From NCBI GenBank assembly GCA_003254905.1, contig QANU01076562.1, forward strand, positions 186,001-250,000: 64,000 nucleotides of DNA, read 5' to 3'. This document shows, piece after piece, positions 1 to 12,199 of this stretch. The translations under genes and the position numbers were made by a program. Positions within the stretch are counted from its first letter, which is position 1, and each line of letters opens with the position of its first letter. Source of the DNA: Nissolia schottii (lineage: Eukaryota > Streptophyta > Magnoliopsida > Fabales > Fabaceae). The notes under the pieces are model-generated. The model ran no database searches. It saw only the letters and a program-made list of their open reading frames with translations, and was not told the origin of the DNA.

Positions 1-3000
1 AATAAGGGTGAAATATTCACGAGACTTGAAAATGTGCGGCACACATTCACCATGCGACTACAACGATTCATTGAGATTTCATCCATTAAAAAATAAGATG
101 TAAATTAATACGATGTTACACATAAAATGAGTACACTTAACATTTTTATGAAATTTCTTTGTCTAAGTATTTATTTTTAGAATTTACGAAGTAACTTAGA
201 GACGGATAAAGATCCATTTAGAAGGGGTGCAAAGGGTCGAGTTCAACCAATTACTACTCTACTTGTCTCAACTTCTAATTACAAATATTTTCAATCTAGC
301 TTAATCATAAATAGCACAGATATTTATTTATCTAGAATAACACAGGGTGCATGATATGTTCACAAGTTTGGCACCAGTCCAGTAGTACAGTACTCACTGG
401 CATCTCCTAACTGTAGTTGGCATCCTAATAATGATTGAATAGTGGTGAGTACGTATAAGGACAAAATGGGTGGTTGATATCAATCATACATTCTTGTTTC
501 CTCTGTTGAATTTTCCCAATCAAACATTATTGGTGTGGACTATATATTAGATTGTGTGGTGCCACCGTTTAAATGAAGTAGCTTATGTTATTCAAGTTTC
601 AAATTTTCAGCCCTACCTGTTTGCTACCTCAAGTGTTTTGGAAACTGTACGAGAGAGAATTGTTGTGTTGTGCATGTGGGGTTCAGTAAATTAAATTATT
701 GAAATGTGAGATCTTTTTCAAATTTCACGAGAATGTGAGATCTCATTTAAACTTGTCAATGCAAATTGGCAATGTATGATTGCAGTTCCCCCGCAAGATA
801 TATAGGATTAGGCAACAATGCAAGATTCCCCTGGTAAAGAAATGTTTTTTTTTTTTTTTTTTTTTTTGAATTCGTCGTCGTGGAAAATTCTAGTATATAT
901 TTTATGAATTCATAATCTAAAGTGACACATTATAATTTTATTTTATTTTATTTTTCATGAATAAATTCGTGGATGCGAGTAATGAATTTATCCTAACATG
1001 CCACAATCTAATAATCTCTCCAAAAACTCCACAATCTGATCATATGATGCTACATTTTTTATTTCCATAACTAAATTTCTTAGCAGATATTGTACCAATT
1101 GTGTATATATAGGGCTCACCCCTGGCCCTAGCCTTATTTTTTTCACAACGTTCATATTTATATATCTTTGTTATTCAAAGATCCTCGTGGTGGTCCTAAT
1201 TAACTACGGGCATGATGATTATTGTATAATTATAATAACAACAATGATGATGATGATTAAGATAATAATGATATACACATTAATAATGTAAAGTTTGTCC
1301 AAAAAACAAATGATTGCAAGGGATGAAGGCTCATGAAGGAGGGGGAGGGGAGGGGAATATATTGACTTTTCATGAGTAGAAGCAAATTCGGGGCATCAAA
1401 AGAAGGATCGATGATGTTAGGGGTAATGATGATGATGGAGGGTCTCCATGAGTTGTTGTTGACCACAGACGGACAATATTGAGAAAACGAAATGAGATGC
1501 CTTCAGACACACTCACCCGTGTGTCCAATCATGCCCTCTCATCCAATTCATCATTTTGTTTCCACTCTTCTTCTTTTTCCAGTCCCAAATTGTGTATCCC
1601 ATGTTTATACATATACTTCAATGTATATGCCACAACATACATACATATGTAATTCACATCACAAAAATAAAATAAATAAACTGTACGTATGTATACATGA
1701 TTTCTAGTTTGTAAAGTATTATTATTATTATCATCATCAGGTGGTTCCCTCGCCGTTCTGCACGCTATTTATTCACCCTTTTTTTAAAATTTGTTTATTT
1801 TTAATCATTTTTAATATATTAAATTCATTGAACTTTATTAATATTTTATATTATTTTGAAAAAATTTCCATTAGTAAAATTATTAAAATAACTATCTTGT
1901 GAAATGTTTACAAATTTGATGGTCATTTGAGTTTATGATACATTTTTTTATATAAATATTGTATTAAAAATATTAATTTCATATAATATGCAGTACATTA
2001 TATCATAAGATAACGATAAAATTTAATGAGTTTAATTTTAATTAAATATTATTAAAAATTAACAAATTTAGTAAAGAGTAATAATGCCCCACGAGCACTA
2101 GAGAAACTACTTTACTACTATAGTTTTGTTAAATGAAAGTAATTTTTGTTAAATAAAATATGAGGCAATTAGTTTCCTTGAATAAATTAGAATGTCCCGA
2201 CAATTGTCTGAACCTTCGTGGCCTTGCTTCATCAACATGTTTCCGTAGGGAAAATAAGTGCTTACTTGATTATATGGTATGTAGTTTTGCTCACCCTAAT
2301 GAGGATGATTAAAAAAAATTGTAAAAAAAATTGATTATTTTTAATGTATTGAATACATTAAAACAAAGCTCAAAAGCTCTTTTGTTTAATCAAAACTTGT
2401 TTTCTTGATTTTTTAATCGGTGCCCTCACCTACTTAGCAAAACTCAAATATTACATTTTTGTTGGCAGAGTTTATGTGTCAAATTTAGACTGCTCAACGA
2501 AATTTAAAGTGTTATCTAATATGTTCATAAATAGATATATTTAGAATAAATATACCCATATTATAATTTCTTGATAACTTTTATATTCATTTTTTTTAAG
2601 TCTCTGATCAGACCAATATCTGAATGCAACCCCTTAGTTGGTTTTAGCAAAAAAAGATTATAATATTCAGCTTATCTTTCATATCAATATCACAATATAT
2701 ATTGATATGCTTGGAGTCCCAAACATATAACGATGTGACATATGAATTATGATATTATCATGTTAAACATGAACTGTTTATTTATCATGACTAATTTTAA
2801 AATTAAAGATAATAAGAATGGTCCCGCGTGTAATGCAAATATTGGCATAAGTGGGGCAAACAACGAGAGAGCTAGCTAGCTCCCTGTTCTTCATTTTGAG
2901 AAAGTGTTCTCTTTTTCTTATATGAGAATTGTCACAGTCAAATTATTAGAATGTGATATATGTCCTAGCACAATCAATATGTAAATAAATCACCAAAAAA

Positions 3001-3717
3001 AAAAGTGATTTAAAAAAATGAAAGAAGCAAATGGCAGGAAAAGCAAGAATGTATGCATCATATGAATTAGGCTCCTTGACACTATCTTTTGAGTTTTGAC
3101 TGGTCTAAGAGGCTAAGGTACACACTTCAAAATGTGATAGGGATTAATGGGTCCTGATCCTTTCATAGCAATAGACTATATATGCTCTCATAGTGTTATT
3201 AATAATTCGGTAGCTTCTACACTACCCTATATATTATAAGGTTTGCCCTAATGAGTACAGGAACCACTGGCATGTGTCTAGCAATTGAGTCCCACAAACC
3301 GGAGGGCACTTCTTTACACATGAGCAGAAAAATATTTAGCCAATTAACACAACTCAAGCAATAATTGTATGTTCGCATCACATACACGGCAATTAAGAGT
3401 TGTTTCAATTGACACACAGCCTTCAACAAAAAGGTAGCAGTTGCTTAAATTTATTTCTTTCCTTTTTAAACCATGCATCGAGAGATTGCATACGATCAGA
3501 TTCACAAATAAGAGTTTTAATCTTTTTTTTTCTTCTATTTTTCTTTTTGTAACAATAAAACTTAGGTGGACTCAACACTGATAATTCCACTAAGGTTAGG
3601 GCATGCTCCCAGACTCGTTTTGTTTACAGTGATACTTACAAATTATCTATCTAAGTGGTCCTTATATCAGTAGTTAGAATCGAGTTTACACCCTTTTTGA
3701 GATATAAGTCATTTTTA
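1..3717. other. intergenic AT-rich DNA
   Basis: No supportable gene was seen on either strand. All open frames are short, have no recognisable motif, and lie in low-complexity sequence. The stretch holds a poly-T run near 846-867, a short GAT-type trinucleotide run near 1242-1256, and a promoter-like AT background. Confidence 0.6.
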
Positions 3718-3937
3718 CTAGAGTAGTACAATAATTGTATCTTTATATAAAGGGGTAGTGGAGACTTTGTACATAAAAGTAGTTAGTTTGTGAAAATTTG
3801 TTATGTTGCTGATGTGAACAACGGTTAAGTTAGTTAGAGCGGATGTATGCTCATAACTCTGTATATATATATATATATACAATGCTCAATGAACAAATGA
3901 AATTCAATTCACATTTTCAATCACTGGAATTCTCTCA
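3718..3937 (+). repeat. left LTR of the copia fossil
   Basis: It aligns over most of its length with 5924-6116, sharing the TATATAAAGGG-type box and the CAAATGAAATTCAATTCAC motif. It carries an internal TA dinucleotide run near 3861-3880 that the right copy lacks. The divergence suggests an old insertion. Confidence 0.7.
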
Positions 3938-4820
3938 TGTGGTATCAGAAGAGTGAATTCACCTCTGCGTCATTTTTCGTTTTCTCATCTCTGCTTGATT
4001 TTCGTTCTTCCTCTTTCTTAGTTTTCTTGGTTGTTTTTGTTGTCGTGGCATCCATGAAAGAGTATGCTAATCCCCTATATATATCCCTCGTCATCAATCT
4101 GAAGCTCCGACTCATATGCTCATTTCACAACCACTGATATAGGAGAATTACTCATCGTGCGTGGTGTTGTGCCATGTGTGTTGCTTTTTCAGTGAAGAAC
4201 AAGTATTTTCTTCTTCTTCTTTTTTGAAGTGGAGCCTTTGATTTCATTCAACGATGTTCAAACGGTTACAATCAGAGGAATGATACAAGGGGGAAATCCT
4301 CTATCCAGATAATATCACGTGAATTACAAACAAACTTAGCTAACAAATGAACAACCAAACTATTATGCCTCTTTGTATGTGAGAAAGAGCAAGAATGGAC
4401 ACTATTTCACTTGCTGATGGTTCGTTTCCTGAGCCAATTGCTTCTGATGATTCAATCTTACACCAGGCGTGGCTTGGCTTCGATTGAACAACCTGCTGGT
4501 TTCTTAGCTTCTGAATTATGCTTCCAAAGACATTCTTCCAACCGTGATTTACTGTCACATTGTAACTGCAATTTTGTTCGATTTGCGAGCACGATTTCAA
4601 CTCCAAAATGGTCCTCGACGCCCCTATTTTGCTTGTACATGCGCTAGATTTAAGCCTTTCTTAGATCACATTGAGAAAGAATATATGTTGCAATTTCTCA
4701 TGGGATTGAATGAAGCCTTTCATCAGATTCGAGGTCAGATCATCATGATGGAGCCTTTTCCTTTTATGCAAAAGGTGTATTCTTTGCATGTGCAGGAGTA
4801 AAAACAACTTTCCTTGGGCA

Positions 4821-5570
4821 CACTACAAGAAAGCAACCTATTACTGTCCAGTCATTACTGTCGGACCAGAGGCCGACGGTATTACCATCGAATAACGAAA
4901 ATACCTCCGACAGTAATCGGTTCTCTCATAAAGAACCGGGGTAGAGGTGTCAGGTTACCGTCAGAGTTGAGACGCACAAGCCGATGGTAAGAGCAACAAT
5001 AAATGTTCGTGGGAAAGTACGTGAAAAACTTACCGTTAGTATAAAAATGTGAGGTTTGTTAAAAAAAAATAAAAAACATTACCGTCGAATAGAGTCGACG
5101 GTAAATTTCCACCAATATAAACTGCCACGTCTTCACCATGAGCGAAACAGTCACATAAGTTACGTCCTAAACGACGCATTTTGCATAGTGTCATTGGATT
5201 TAGTGTATAGGGTATTATCGTCGGACATCTCCGATGGTAAGGTATGTCCTAAACGCTGCATTTTGTATTCGACATGGAACGCTGCGTTTGGTAAAATGGT
5301 TACCGTCGGTGATAGTTAAACCGACAGTAACAGAAATATTTTGGCACCAAAAACTGGTGCCATTTTTTTGGGTACCGTTGGATAGTTTTCATGAACCAAC
5401 GATAAGCTTTGAATATAAACACAACTTTTTGGGATACTCGTTATCGTTGTACATGTCCGACAGTATTAGTTTTAATAAAATGTTGCATTTTGTACATCGT
5501 TATTACCATCGGACTATACACTTACACTTACCGTCAGTTATGTCCGATGGTAATGTCCAGACCCAACACT
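4821..5570. mobile_element. CACTA (En/Spm) element end with subterminal repeat array
   Basis: It starts with the CACTA-family terminus CACTACAAGAAAG. A dense array of short repeats in both orientations follows, on a core like TACCGTCGGA / TCCGACGGTA (for example near 4875, 4908, 5080, 5095, 5229, 5301 and 5323). Such arrays are the transposase-binding subterminal regions of CACTA elements. No matching right terminus (a TAGTG end) was found before the copia sequence resumes, so this is a truncated or eroded non-autonomous copy. It lies inside the copia fossil and is therefore younger than it. The right edge given is the last clear repeat. Confidence 0.7.
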
Positions 5571-5923
5571 TAGTCAAATTTTCTTTCTCTTCTTCCCATT
5601 TTCTTCTCCCTTTTTTGGCTTGTTAAGTTGTTTAAAGACTTTCATCTCAACATTAATTGTTGTTGTAAAGTTTATGTGTGATAACCAATCTGCTATCTAA
5701 AATGCAACCAATCTAATTTTCCACAAACGTACTAAACACAAAGACATTGTTTGCTATTTTGTAAGGAAACATGTGCAATCTGGCTTCCTTAATCTCATTC
5801 ATGTATATTCAGTTGATCATTTGGGTGATCTTCTTACAAAACCATTGGTTGCTCTTTTGTTCATTTCCCTCGTTAGCAATTTGAGAATGTTAGACATCTA
5901 CTTCCCAACTTTAGGGGGGCGTA

Positions 5924-6116
5924 TGAGGGTAGTGAATTAATTATATATTTGTATAAAGGGATAATGCAGACTTTATACATAGAAAAAGTTACTTTGTTAA
6001 AATTTGTTATGTCGTTGATGTCAACAGCTGTTAGTTAGAGCGACTGTGTGCTTATAACTTTGTAAAATGAACAAATGAAATTCAATTCACTTTTTCAATC
6101 ACTTAATGTCTCTTGG
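5924..6116 (+). repeat. right LTR of the copia fossil
   Basis: This is the direct-repeat partner of 3718-3937, following a purine-rich tract. The alignment fades near 6116, so the right edge is approximate. Confidence 0.65.
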
Positions 6117-6188
6117 AGTTTTCTAATCAATTGTGTCAACCATTGTTAGCAATCTGTTTTAATTTTAATTAAGTGCATAATAGATTTA

Positions 6189-6878
6189 GAGTAATGTTAG
6201 GTGTACAACCCGAATGCTGTCAACCATGCTACCAACACATGGTTTACACAGTGAAACTGAGTTTACAAACTTTTGTATATACATGCACAAACTTTTTTTA
6301 CACACATGCACAAACTTTTCAAATACGAAACCAAATCAAATTGGATCTGTGACGCATTAAATAGCGAAAAGTAATTGTCGCACTCTATTTTCGTCTCCCT
6401 ACTCACACTCTAAGTGCGTGGACTCACTCTCTACCATGTGCAAACATTTTAAAGCATATACACAAACTTTTGAAGTAACGTGCACAAAATTTTCAACAAC
6501 CAGAAATTTTTAAAAAAATTATGACAGAAACGTAAACAAAGACGAAGAAGAAAACTTTTGTGTTCACATGCACAAACTTTTGAACAAGAATGCACAAATT
6601 TTTTATACACATGTACAAATTTTTGAACAAGCATGCATAAACCTTCCTACACACATGCACAAATATTTGAAAAACCAAAAACAAGGAATATGATGAAACG
6701 AAAAATGAAAACACGTGAATTTATAAAGAATAAGATGGAAACGTAAAAAAAAATGATGGGAGATTAGGGGAGAATAGAGAAAAAATAAAGAATAACAAAA
6801 ATATTAAAAAAATCACATATTGGAGAGAGTGAGTTGTACCACAATTAACAAATTTTGAGTTGTACACAAACATTTCTC
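6189..6878. mobile_element. Mutator-like MITE with internal tandem repeats
   Basis: The ends are imperfect inverted repeats: left GAGTAATGTTAGGTGTACAA, and the reverse complement of the right end GAGAAATGTTTGTGTACAA. The element is flanked by a perfect 9-bp direct repeat ATAGATTTA (6180-6188 and 6879-6887), as expected of a Mutator-type target duplication. The interior has many diverged copies of a unit around ACATGCACAAACTTTT. The open frames on the minus strand here are artefacts of that repeat. It has no coding capacity. Confidence 0.8.
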
Positions 6879-6887
6879 ATAGATTTA

Positions 6888-8306
6888 TACGTATAATTGC
6901 ATTTCAATTTTATTAAAGCTTGGTGTACAATATATCATAATTAATGACATTTATTTACTGAGAAAATCATATTTGCAATAAAATAAATTAATGTATTGGT
7001 CTATTTTTAACCAATATGGCGTGTTTGAAGGCGGACATGGTAAATTCTGAAATCGGTTAGCTTGTCTCCAATGATAAAAATAATTGATACAATCAGCTTC
7101 TTTTATGTATAAGTTTCAAAACTACTTGATTACAAGTGTCTGACTTAAGTCAAACCAGCAAAAGTATAGAGAAAGAAGCATAGAGATAAACTCAGCAAGA
7201 TTAATTCCATTGAAACTTGAATAAATTGTACCGAGACAAGATTACAATGGGATCCCGTATATACACCTTAACAATAAACTTTGGATGGAATTAAGAATAA
7301 TAAACTTAGAAACTTCATGAAATTGAAAGGCAAGTAACATGAAGGTAATGGTTTCAAGGCAAAGGCTTGAATGTAAAGTACATAACTAAGCTATTATTAT
7401 TCTAAATGCTTAATGACAATTAGGGTGCTGCTTTCGGTATCCATTCGATCATGGGCAAGCCCAAGCTGCATTAATTGGCCCAATGTAATTTATTTTCGGG
7501 TGCAAAAATAACGTAGCAGGATTTTGTTTTGCAAGTGGAACGAAATCAAGCCTAGCTCGTTTATTCATTAAAAAATATCAAAATATAAAAACTTGAGTGA
7601 TCTTTTAAACAGCATTTTCCAAAAACACCCTGGCCCATTAGATAAGGCCCAGAATCCTGGACCTTGGTTCATCAATGACCAGGTCTTGAGTTTACGTTTC
7701 TTTCTCTTTTGAGACCGAAAAGGTAATTTATGGGGGGTGGGTCTGAATATTTAACGATATTTACAAAGCGCGTAGGATGCCGGATGTTATTAAAAATATA
7801 TGAAAGAAATGTTAAACACGAAATAAAAGAAGCATAATTGTTAATTTAAAATATGAATATATGTAACAAGGAATGCAAATGAATAAAAAAACTTATATAT
7901 ATAAACACATATTGATGAATGTTATTTGCGCTTCAGATTAATTCTTGATTAATTAAATACAAAAAAAGAATTTGCTAGTTAAAATATCTATCTTTTAAGT
8001 GATTGAAATTATTTTGCCACATTACATAATTAAAGATGAGGCCGAGCAACACAAACACAACGGTAAATTTATTACCTCGTTCCAATGGTAAAGAGAGAAT
8101 GACGGTTGAAGATTAAAGAAAGAAAAAAAAAAAGTTGATAGTGTATCCCTCAAATATAAAATATGCACCTCACCAAAAAAACGAAAAAAAAAACGCAAGT
8201 CGCAATATGAATGTGACATACAAAATAAAGTTAAAGAACAGAATAAAAAAGAGCTATGAGAAAATAAGAAAAGAAAAAAAAAAGATATATTTGCCCGAAT
8301 CAATGA
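6888..8306. other. intergenic AT-rich DNA
   Basis: No supportable gene was seen. The frames near 8022-8326 are low-complexity A/T-rich sequence on both strands. Confidence 0.55.
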
Positions 8307-8315
8307 AACTATTTT

Positions 8316-8613
8316 GGGTTAATTAAGTTTTTAGTCCCTATAATATGAAAAAGTTTGGTTTTAGTCCCTCGTGACAAGTTTTAATCCCTGTAAAATGTGA
8401 AAATTTGATTTTGGTCCCTGTAGACGGTTGGTGATGGACGGTGATGTAGAAATGGTCTCTGATGACGGGTTAACTAACACGTCATCACCGTCCATCACCA
8501 ACCGTCCACAAGGACCAAAATCAAATTTTCACATTTTACAGGGACTAAAACTTGTCATGAGGGACTAAAACCAAACTTTTTTATATTACAGGGACTAAAA
8601 ACTTAATTAACCC
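8316..8613. mobile_element. foldback Mutator-like MITE
   Basis: This 298-bp element is nearly one long hairpin. The left arm begins GGGTTAATTAAGTTTTTAGT and the right arm ends with its exact reverse complement. The arms match almost to the centre, with only scattered mismatches. A perfect 9-bp target duplication AACTATTTT flanks it (8307-8315 and 8614-8622). Good arm match and intact duplication point to a fairly recent insertion. The AGTCCCT / AGGGACT motifs resemble MITEs that are widespread in legume genomes (recalled, not searched). If transcribed it would form a long hairpin and could feed small RNA production. Confidence 0.88.
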
Positions 8614-9128
8614 AACTATTTTTCTTTACGAAAATTTTATTCTTACATCAAAATACTTTACGCCCGGAAAAAAAAAAACCATAACAATAATATTTAGTGG
8701 AATCACAAATACAATAAAAAATTCAACCACTTTCTATCCATGGAATTTTTTAAAAGAATTTTTTTTACTAACGTTAGTTCAATTCTGATGTGTTAATGCT
8801 TAATTTCATTATGTTAATCCTTGTAACTATTACGTTGATACCTATTTTTATTATATTGATACCTACATGGTAAATGAGCTTGACATTCGAGTGAGAGAAG
8901 TGGAGCAAGAGTTTGATTTGATGTAGAAAAAATGTATTAGATTAATGTTGATTTCTATTTCTGTTATGTTAATGTCTATTTATGTTATATTGATACTTAG
9001 TTTTGTTACGTTAATGTCTAGTTATAGTTTTGACAAGAGCGACAATATCACTTGATGAAGAAACTGTAATTTCATAAAAAAAAAAAAAATTGTGTCCAGA
9101 AAATTGAAAAATAATTGCGTTGGTATCA

Positions 9129-9361
9129 CATATACAAATGTTGATGTCATATGCATAATCGTTGATGTCATTTACGTCAAAAATATTACTCATCGTACCA
9201 AATATAACAAATTTAATTTTTTCCTCTCACATATACAATGTATGTTGTGTGTGCGCGCGTGCATGTGTGTGATATTACTCATTGTACCACATTTACAGTA
9301 AAAATATTACTCACTGTACCAAATATAGCAAATTTAATTTTTTCCTCCCACATATACAAAT
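9129..9361 (+). repeat. degenerate local tandem repeat, copies 1 and 2
   Basis: Copy 1 (about 9129-9238) and a partial copy 2 (about 9271-9361) share blocks such as GTTGATGTCATTTACGTCAA, AAATATTACTCAT and AAATTTAATTTTTTCCTC, ending CACATATACAA. A third copy follows at 10284-10396, on the far side of an inserted element. The frames called here are not coding. Confidence 0.65.
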
Positions 9362-10283
9362 TAGGGGTGCACACGGGTCGGGTCGGGTAGGACCCGCCCG
9401 TGTCACAGACCCAACCCTACATCCGGCAGGCGGGTCGGGTCGGGTAAAAAACGCAACTTTTTTAAGGGTACCTGCCGGACCCACAACCCGCCCGGGTCGG
9501 GTAGGTTTAGGCCCTTCTTTTTTTTTAAAAAAAAATTGTTTTTTTTACCCCAGCCCACAGCCCACCCAGTACACACACACAACCCACCTAGCACACACAC
9601 CCAGTCCGCCCACACACAGAGCCCCCCCACACACACAGCACAGCAAAATTAGGGTTAAATTAGGAAAAATAAAATCAAATCTAATCGGAGAGGAGGGGGC
9701 GGAGACGAGCGAAGGCGAGGTGGAGGCGAATTCACGAGGATACACGGGCAACCCACGTATGAGAGATCTAGTCCCCTTTGATGTGGAAGGGCTTTCTCGC
9801 AAGAGTGCCATCATGGGGAACAGCTGAACAGCAACCTCCGGAGGCGTGACAGGGGGCAATAGCAGCGTGCGTTGAACAGGTCGTTTAAGGAAGGGTATGG
9901 AGGCAAGGTGGAGGGGAGGGGGCAGAGACGAAGGGTTGGTGGCAGCGGTGGCCGGCGGCATGGTCGGCGGTGGTAGACTCGCAGCGCAGGTGGGGTTCGC
10001 GGGTGGGGACGCAGCAGGTGGGAATGGGGTCGCGGGTGGGGAGTGGGAACGAAGGAAGGGTAGGGAGTGGGAACGAAGCTGCAAATGCTTACAGATCCAA
10101 ATGCTTACAGATGATATTTGTTCAGGTCACGGGTCAGGTCTAAAAATCCGAATCCGAAACTCGACTCTTCTTACCACGCGGATCTGTCGGGTCTCACCCG
10201 CCGACCCGCCTAACCCGACCCGAACGGGTCAGATTGGGTCAGATCTGGCGGGTCAGCGGGTTGGGTTAAACCCGTGTTCACCC
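9362..10283. mobile_element. GC-rich hAT-like non-autonomous element
   Basis: It begins TAGGGGTGCACACGGGTCGG and ends with a sequence whose reverse complement is close to GGGTGAACACGGGTTTAAC, giving hAT-like terminal inverted repeats. Subterminal regions are full of CGGGT/ACCCG motifs. It interrupts a local repeat: copy 1 at 9129-9238 runs uninterrupted through the equivalent of the insertion site (CATATACAAATGTTGATG), so it serves as an empty-site paralogue. The flanking 8 bases, ATACAAAT on the left and ACCCAAAT on the right, match at 6 of 8, so the target duplication is decayed or the right end has changed. The interior (about 9600-10080) is much more GC-rich than the surroundings and gives proline-rich open frames that I do not accept as genes. 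Confidence 0.65.
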
Positions 10284-10396
10284 AAATGTTGATGTCATTT
10301 ACGTCAAAAATATTATTCATTGTACCACATTTACGTCAAAAATATTACTCATTGCATCAAATATAACAAATTTAATTTTTTCCTCCCACATATACG
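10284..10396 (+). repeat. degenerate local repeat, copy 3
   Basis: It carries the same blocks as 9129-9361, starting AAATGTTGATGTCATTTACG. It lies directly right of the GC-rich hAT-like element, which shows that the repeat array predates that insertion. Confidence 0.6.
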
Positions 10397-10410
10397 ATGC
10401 GCGCGCTCTA

Positions 10411-10545
10411 TATTCAAATAGCACTACTATTTTTTTTAAGCTTTAGGTAGAAAAGTAATTTAGCGAGCGTGCGTGCGCGTGCGCGCGTTTGCTATTCAAA
10501 TAGCACTGCTATTTTTCTTAAGCTTTAGGTAGAGAAGTAAATTAC
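10411..10545 (+). repeat. short tandem duplication around a GC dinucleotide run
   Basis: Two copies of a roughly 50-base unit (10411-10461 and 10493-10545) contain TATTCAAATAGCACT and AAGCTTTAGGTAGA. They are separated by an alternating purine-pyrimidine GTGCGCGTGCGCGC tract (about 10468-10487). Confidence 0.7.
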
Positions 10546-12199
10546 ATCAGGTGAAGAACAAAAGAAAACAGGAGAACAGTAAAACAGGTTCCCACAAAAT
10601 AAAGAAATACTGTTAAGATAAGGCTTGTACTTCTATATTAGAAGTCTTGGAAACATCTCTGTTCCAACAATTAATAACTAAAAATAAAAAAAAGGGAAAG
10701 TCAAACACTCCACATCACACATGGTGACAAGAATGCTAGCTGTGATTAAGCTCGTGACTCCTAAACTAATGCTATTGAAGTTGGCAAATGATGTGAAATG
10801 CAGCAGGAACATCTCCAACTGGAAGGAGATCATAATAACCACCACATGATGAACTAAAATTCAAACAAACATCCAAAATCTAACTATCCACTTCATTTTC
10901 TGTTGTCTAATACTTGGGAGAAAATGCTTAAAAATGAAAGCTTAATAAATGAAATTGAACACAACCATAGCCACGAACCCTTTCAAGAGGCAAGGCAAAT
11001 TATGATTCATAATCGTGCAGCACGGAGAAGGGTATGAACAGAAAATATGGGGGGAATCCAAATTACTATTTTTTTGTTTACTACAAAAGCAAAGAGTGGC
11101 CACTAGCCTACTATATCTACAATTAAGTGTTGCTGTATCTATAATTAATTGTCTACAACAACTTTGTTGAAAGCTCCGTCCTTGCATTATTGACAAGGAA
11201 ACAACGGCAGAAGCCATAATTGCAGTTTTGAAAATGCCCCAGGAAGAAATAGGTCTGTATCAGATGAACACAAGTGAATAAACCATATCAAGAAAACAAT
11301 TTGGGAGACACACTGTATAATAAGAGCTGAATTACCAACTCAGTTGTTTTAAATAACAATAAAGGGTACTTTGAAAAGTAAAGGGAATTAAAATTTTCAA
11401 AACTAAATCCAAGTAACCAAATTTTGTAGTGCCATAAGAAGATGAATATTCTTAGACGAATTGATTCATTGTAAATAGATTCTATTTCCATGAAGGATTC
11501 TGCAAAAAAAGTACACAGCTTCAGAAATTCAAGGGGAATGCTTAACACCAACCAATCATGATACAAGATTGCGTTCAGATGCAATGAAACCAGGCAAGAC
11601 TTGACAGTCCCACTTTGAATAAAATGTAAGTATTGTATCTGTTTTTACACCCTACACAAAATTCATGGTAGCTGAAGCAAAGCATAGATTCTTGACAATT
11701 TGAGCAAAGATAATGATATGTTATTGTCCAGTACTCTACAAATCATGCTTGAAAAACAATGTAGTAATATCAAGTAAGAGTTATAAAACAATTTTTCTGT
11801 GTGATCAAGTACAACAAAGATAATACACAAGCTCACATCAATGTGGGATATAAAGGGTACGAATTATCAACCATATCTTCATATGCAGAGGGAGAGTTTG
11901 TTTCCTTGAGTAGAAGCCATGACCACTAGGTCAAGGGACAGAATAAGATAGCGGAGCATTTTGGGTTATTACTTATAAATATTAAAGTAAAATAGTTATT
12001 CTATAGAACAATTTAATTTCTGGATGACAAGAACCGAAGCTGCCATGATCACCACTAAATCTACCAAAACTAGTAAAAGGAGAATACTTCATAAATATAA
12101 GGCCATACCAAAGCAAGGAGCACTTACACAGGTGATGGAAAATTATTATCATATGTGTTACATGATAGAAAAGTAATAACTTGATCTAGAAGACTTTAA
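10546..12199. other. region 3' of the RING gene
   Basis: No independent gene was recognised. The open frames here have no family signature. Part of the stretch next to 12199 is probably the 3' untranslated region of the RING gene, but I could not fix a polyadenylation site. Confidence 0.4.

Larger units (their letters stand above)
3718..6116 (+). mobile_element. broken Ty1/copia LTR retrotransposon fossil
   Basis: Two related sequences of about 200-220 bases, 3718-3937 and about 5924-6116, lie in direct orientation and act as LTRs. Just inside the left one (3940-3953) is a primer-binding-type sequence starting TGGTATCAGA, as in copia elements primed by initiator tRNA-Met. Just before the right one is a purine-rich tract (about 5911-5920). 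Between them are weak copia-type gag similarity (about 4620-4800) and a copia RNase H/C-terminal signature (about 5690-5900). Most of the coding interior is missing, and a CACTA-type segment lies inside. The LTRs have diverged clearly and many breaks are present, so this is an old, dead copy. The outer edges are approximate. Confidence 0.75.

Noticed and set aside
6449-6714. Cys/Phe-rich minus-strand frames
   Set aside because: They are translations of the tandem ACATGCACAAACTTTT units inside a MITE.
9403-10292. Three long frames on both strands (proline-, alanine- or glycine-rich)
   Set aside because: They sit inside a GC-rich hAT-like element and reflect base composition and CGGGT repeats, not a conserved protein.
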